Source: Mycocentrospora acerina (lineage: Eukaryota; Ascomycota; Dothideomycetes; Pleosporales). Taken from it: a DNA stretch of 10,996 bases. The stretch lies in contig JAKUHH010000384.1 in NCBI GenBank assembly GCA_022701365.1, positions 1 to 10,996 of the forward strand, given 5' to 3'. Shown here piece after piece: positions 8,159-10,996 of this stretch (positions are counted from its first letter, which is position 1; each line of letters begins with the position of its first letter). The notes under the pieces were generated by a model. That model was not told the DNA's origin. It ran no database searches and worked only from the letters and a program-made list of their open reading frames with translations. A program made the position numbers and the translations under genes.

Positions 8159-9558
8159 ATGAAGCAAACACCTTTTATCTTTCTTTTGCTTCTTACAGCG
8201 GCAGGCGCTCAGTCTTACAATTTCAACTTCCCAACCAATACCTCGCAACCCGTTGCATGGAACATTTCTGTAGATCCTAAGTTTATTAAAGAGACAGTGT
8301 TTAAGGCCTCTCTGTACCACCCTTCAACATACTTTGACAATGCAGATGATGAGAACAAGGCTGAAGGTCTTCCTCTTGAAGTAACGCGTAACCTGGCAGA
8401 CTATTGGGTAGAGAAGTACGATTGGTACAAGCATGAAGACGAGATTAATGCGAACCTCTCGCACTATGCGCTTACTGTTGACGGTGGACACGGATATAAT
8501 CACTCAGTCCCACTACATTTTGTACATGAACGTTCCAACAGAGAAGACGCTATACCTCTTCTTCTTATCCATGGTTGGCCTTCTTCTCTTATGGAGTGGT
8601 CTCATGTAATTAAACCACTTGCATTACCTGAGAACCTGGACGACAAACATTTCCACGTCGTCGCTGTTGATATACCTGGGTTTGGATTTAGTCCAGCACC
8701 TGTTCAGCCTGGCATGGGGCCAAAACAACTAGCCATCATCTTCAATAATCTAATGCAAGAGCTTGGGTATTCTAAATACGGCATTGCTACTACCGACCTA
8801 GGATGGTGGGTTGGAATGTGGATGGCTAACTTGGTGCCTGACAGCCTGATTGGACACTTAATGGATTCCGCCAACCCGCCGACTCTCAGCACAGATCTTG
8901 AACGTTACGCACAGAATGAAACAACTGAGGAAGAGAATTTATATCTACCAGCAAACCAAGCTTTCTTAAACAAACACTCTTCCTATAATCAAATACATGC
9001 ACAATCGCCGCTCGCGTTTGGCCAGGCTATGGGCGACACCCCTGTTGGCTGGACCTCCTATGTGTTGTACTTGGCGAACAAGGCTAATGGAGGATATCCG
9101 TACACGTATGACCAGATAATTACGCGCGCCTTGCTGTTGTTAATACCTGAGCCTTGGGGTAACTTGAGACTATACAAAGAAACCCTTGGAGTAAGTCTTT
9201 TAGTTTATTAGCTACTGTAAGAAGGATAGAACTGCCTAGCTAACAATTCTTAATTATTTCTAGGCGGACGTAAATGATTTTCCTAAAACAGATGTCCCGT
9301 CAGGCTTCACAAGATGGAGTTGGGCTGGTGGCTCTGCTCAAGAACTTGACAATGTTCATTTAGTTGTAAGTCTGCTATTCAACTGCCTAAGAGCCGCTTA
9401 CTAATTTCTTATTACAGCCAAGCTCTTACATGAAACGCTATGTCAACCTAGTCTATATGTCTACCTTTGATAAAGGTGGACATTTCCCTGCAGAAACTAG
9501 ACCGCAAGAATGGGTTAATGAGACCCGAACATTCTACGCTAGCCTAACTAACTACTGA
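8159..9558 (+). CDS. Secreted epoxide hydrolase, alpha/beta-hydrolase fold with EHN domain (3 exons)
   Basis: A predicted epoxide hydrolase (epoxide to vicinal diol). Exons: 8159-9190, 9264-9365 and 9418-9558. Introns are 73 and 52 bp, both with GTAAGT donors, phase 0, and branch-like GCTAAC and TTACTAAT. The product is 424 residues, normal for the fungal/juvenile-hormone-type family. Residues 1-18 form a signal peptide (basic start, FIFLLLL core, AGAQ cleavage region). Six N-glycosylation sequons (N27, N35, N99, N114, N253, N413) fit secretion. Residues about 30-125 are the N-terminal epoxide hydrolase (EHN) domain, including DYWVEKYDWYKHEDEIN. HGWP (138-141) is the oxyanion-hole motif. D213 in TTDLGWW is the expected nucleophile, H400 in GGHFPAE the catalytic base, and D373 the likely acid, with E371 as alternative. 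Y276 may be a cap-domain tyrosine. The nucleophile context differs from the usual GGDWG. No stops or frameshifts. Natural substrate unknown. Confidence 0.9.
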
Positions 9559-10055
9559 TCATTCTTTATATACAAAAGAGCTGTATTTGTCTGTAGGTAA
9601 TATGCTCTTTTATCACAGAATTAGACTATCACGCAAGACTACGCATAGGACAACATGTTTCTATATATAACTGTACTTTCTACCTTCATTTTATAATCAA
9701 CTACAGTTTGCATCTTATGTCTATTTGCCTACCTCCTGTTGTAGTTAAAAGCCTAGGTACTGCTTAATTCCTTTAAAAATAGTTACTTAAAATTCAATTA
9801 CATTACGCAAGCAATTTTGCCACCCTTTGCTTAGGGGTTTTTTCTTCATCTATAATTAATTAACCTATCTAATGTGCTAGATTTAATATAATAACTCCTA
9901 TGTAGACGTTAATCTATAAGTCGCTGTTTTTCCTCCTAGACTTAGCTCTCTTTGCTAGAGCCTTAGTAACGCCGCGTAGTAAGAGCACTACTACTGTTTT
10001 ACTAGGCTTCTAAATATAGAGTTTGTGAACAGATGCTTTTCGTTGTGGTAGGCCT
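9559..10055. other. Downstream region of the epoxide hydrolase; presumed 3' part of a LINE relic
   Basis: No coding sequence is recognised. The left part should contain the hydrolase 3' UTR. The right part is probably the trailer of the minus-strand LINE relic that ends at 10056. A run of six T at 9838-9843 (A-tract on the minus strand) could mark the LINE 3' end, but I did not find a target-site duplication. Confidence 0.35.
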
Positions 10056-10327
10056 TTAGGTCAAGGCTCCTGCAGCAAGCAGCCATTTTGCTGTCGCTAG
10101 CTCTGTTTTTTGCAAAAACTTTAGCAGGGCTGTTTGCCCTGCCTTTGTATTAAAATAGCAGCTAGTGTAGGCCTGCCTATCTCTTTTTGCAATTGTCTTC
10201 TCTCTTGTTTATAGTGTTTGCAGTGTAAGAACAGGTGCTTTGGTGTTTGCAACGCGTTGCAGCTACCAAAACATGCTTCTTTGTTGTCTTTGCCTATAGT
10301 TAGTTCTTTTCTAATAGTGTAGATTAA
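10056..10327 (-). mobile_element. C-terminal end of a LINE-like (Tad1-type) reverse transcriptase, degraded
   Basis: Minus strand. The first part reads CFGSCNALQTPKHLFLHC, a C-x3-C-x7-H-x4-C cluster with codons at 10273, 10261, 10237 and 10222. The QTPKHLFL phrase is typical of the cysteine-rich C-terminus of fungal non-LTR retrotransposon polyproteins. KHYKQERRQLQKEIGRP follows. Near 10150 the frame shifts (fits one lost base), then NTKAGQTALLKFLQKTEL and ATAKWLLAAGALT continue to a TAA at 10058-10056. The polymerase and RNase H regions are not present upstream, where the frame meets a stop at 10330. It is a dead 5'-truncated or decayed copy. Confidence 0.65.
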
Positions 10328-10496
10328 TTAATAATCTATATTTTTGCGTTTTTAAAAAGAAATATTCTTTATTATAAAGAAATCTTACTTCTTTTAATGC
10401 TGCCTTAATTAGACTTATAATAGTAGAGTTGTAACGCGTTAAAGTTTAGGGTAGGTTTAGTGTTTTAAGGCGTTAAGTGAATCCAGGCGTTGAGTG

Positions 10497-10533
10497 CACA
10501 GACACGGTAAGATCTCTACGGTGTTGGTCTGTG
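10497..10533. repeat. Short inverted repeat
   Basis: Arms CACAGAC (10497-10503) and GTCTGTG (10527-10533), perfect over 7 bp, with a 23-nt centre. It might be a remnant of transposon ends. Confidence 0.4.
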
Positions 10534-10900
10534 AGTTGCTAATTAGACTGTGAACTTCATAATTCCGTTGTATGTTCATATTTGCCTACTTCTTGACGAC
10601 GTAGCTGGTAGGAAGAAGTTAAGTAAAAATTGTAAGAAATTACCATTCCTTACATGTCTAAAACTTAAACTAAACCTACATTGTTAATAGGTGTTGATAT
10701 TTTCAGTTATTACTGCATTTGCAACACTTAAAAACGATCCATCACTCTCGCCGAACCTCTCTGCAAGACAACGTGATAATGAGATTGTATTATATCTCCT
10801 AATACAGATTCATAAATTTAATTCAGAGAGTAATATTTTTAAAAGGCATAATTATTTATTTATTTATAAATGCGACATATAACGTCTGAATGATAGCATT

Positions 10901-10921
10901 GTGGCTTTTGCAACCAGCCAC
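10901..10921. repeat. Short hairpin
   Basis: GTGGCT (10901-10906) pairs with AGCCAC (10916-10921) around a 9-nt loop; the right arm overlaps a CACGTG site (10919-10924). No tRNA or known RNA is recognised here. Confidence 0.4.
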
Positions 10922-10996
10922 GTGTAACGACGCAGGTTAGAAGAGAGTGATCCGAATAGGGTCCGAATGTCCACTGCGAGGCATATGGGAGTGCTG

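Larger units (their letters stand above)
10331..10996. other. Gene-poor right end
   Basis: AT-rich sequence without a recognised gene. A 63-codon plus-strand open frame (10691-10882) begins with a patch, AFATLKNDPSLS, faintly like the N-terminal helix-turn-helix of fungal Fot1/pogo transposases, but the rest does not fit, so I do not call it. The last 100 bp contain more CpG than the rest and a small hairpin. Confidence 0.4.

Noticed and set aside
8126..8320. Open frame antisense to the start of the epoxide hydrolase
   Set aside because: It is the complement of a well-supported exon with a signal peptide and family motifs on the other strand.
10901..10921. Hairpin as part of a tRNA gene
   Set aside because: Only one 6-bp stem is present; no acceptor stem, T-loop consensus or anticodon arm in suitable positions.

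Overview
The window reads as nuclear DNA of a filamentous ascomycete (Pezizomycotina). Support comes from two protein genes with short introns (49-73 bp, donors GTAAGT, GTATGC or GTGAGT, acceptors TAG or CAG), and from transposon-type reading frames interrupted almost only by TAG/TAA in the pattern left by repeat-induced point mutation (RIP). A Dothideomycete is my guess from the flavour of the elements; the sequence does not prove it.

Layout. Positions 1-4782 hold two broken minus-strand copies of a large fungal zinc-finger protein family. This family often forms the N-terminal part of telomere-linked (TLH/RecQ-like) helicases and OrsD/DUF3505-type proteins. One copy (about 1813-4782) stays in a single frame for more than 900 codons despite 25 stops. 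The other (1-1061) runs off the left edge. No helicase domain was seen between them.

Positions 5102-6503 (minus) encode an apparently intact 415-residue Old Yellow Enzyme-type NADH:flavin oxidoreductase in four exons. Positions 8159-9558 (plus) encode an apparently intact, probably secreted 424-residue epoxide hydrolase in three exons. They are divergently transcribed. The 1.65 kb between them contains a small Fot1/pogo-type transposase fragment, a degenerate repeat carrying CGGACGAA, a 20-bp minisatellite of ten hairpin-capable units (7201-7410), several inverted repeats and two CACGTG sites.

The right end (9559-10996) is gene-poor and contains the C-terminal end of a LINE-like (Tad1-type) reverse transcriptase on the minus strand. 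The picture is two intact catabolic or secondary-metabolism-type enzyme genes isolated in a repeat-rich, mutated compartment. Both act on reactive small molecules (enoates or quinones, and epoxides), so a shared pathway is possible, but only position suggests it.
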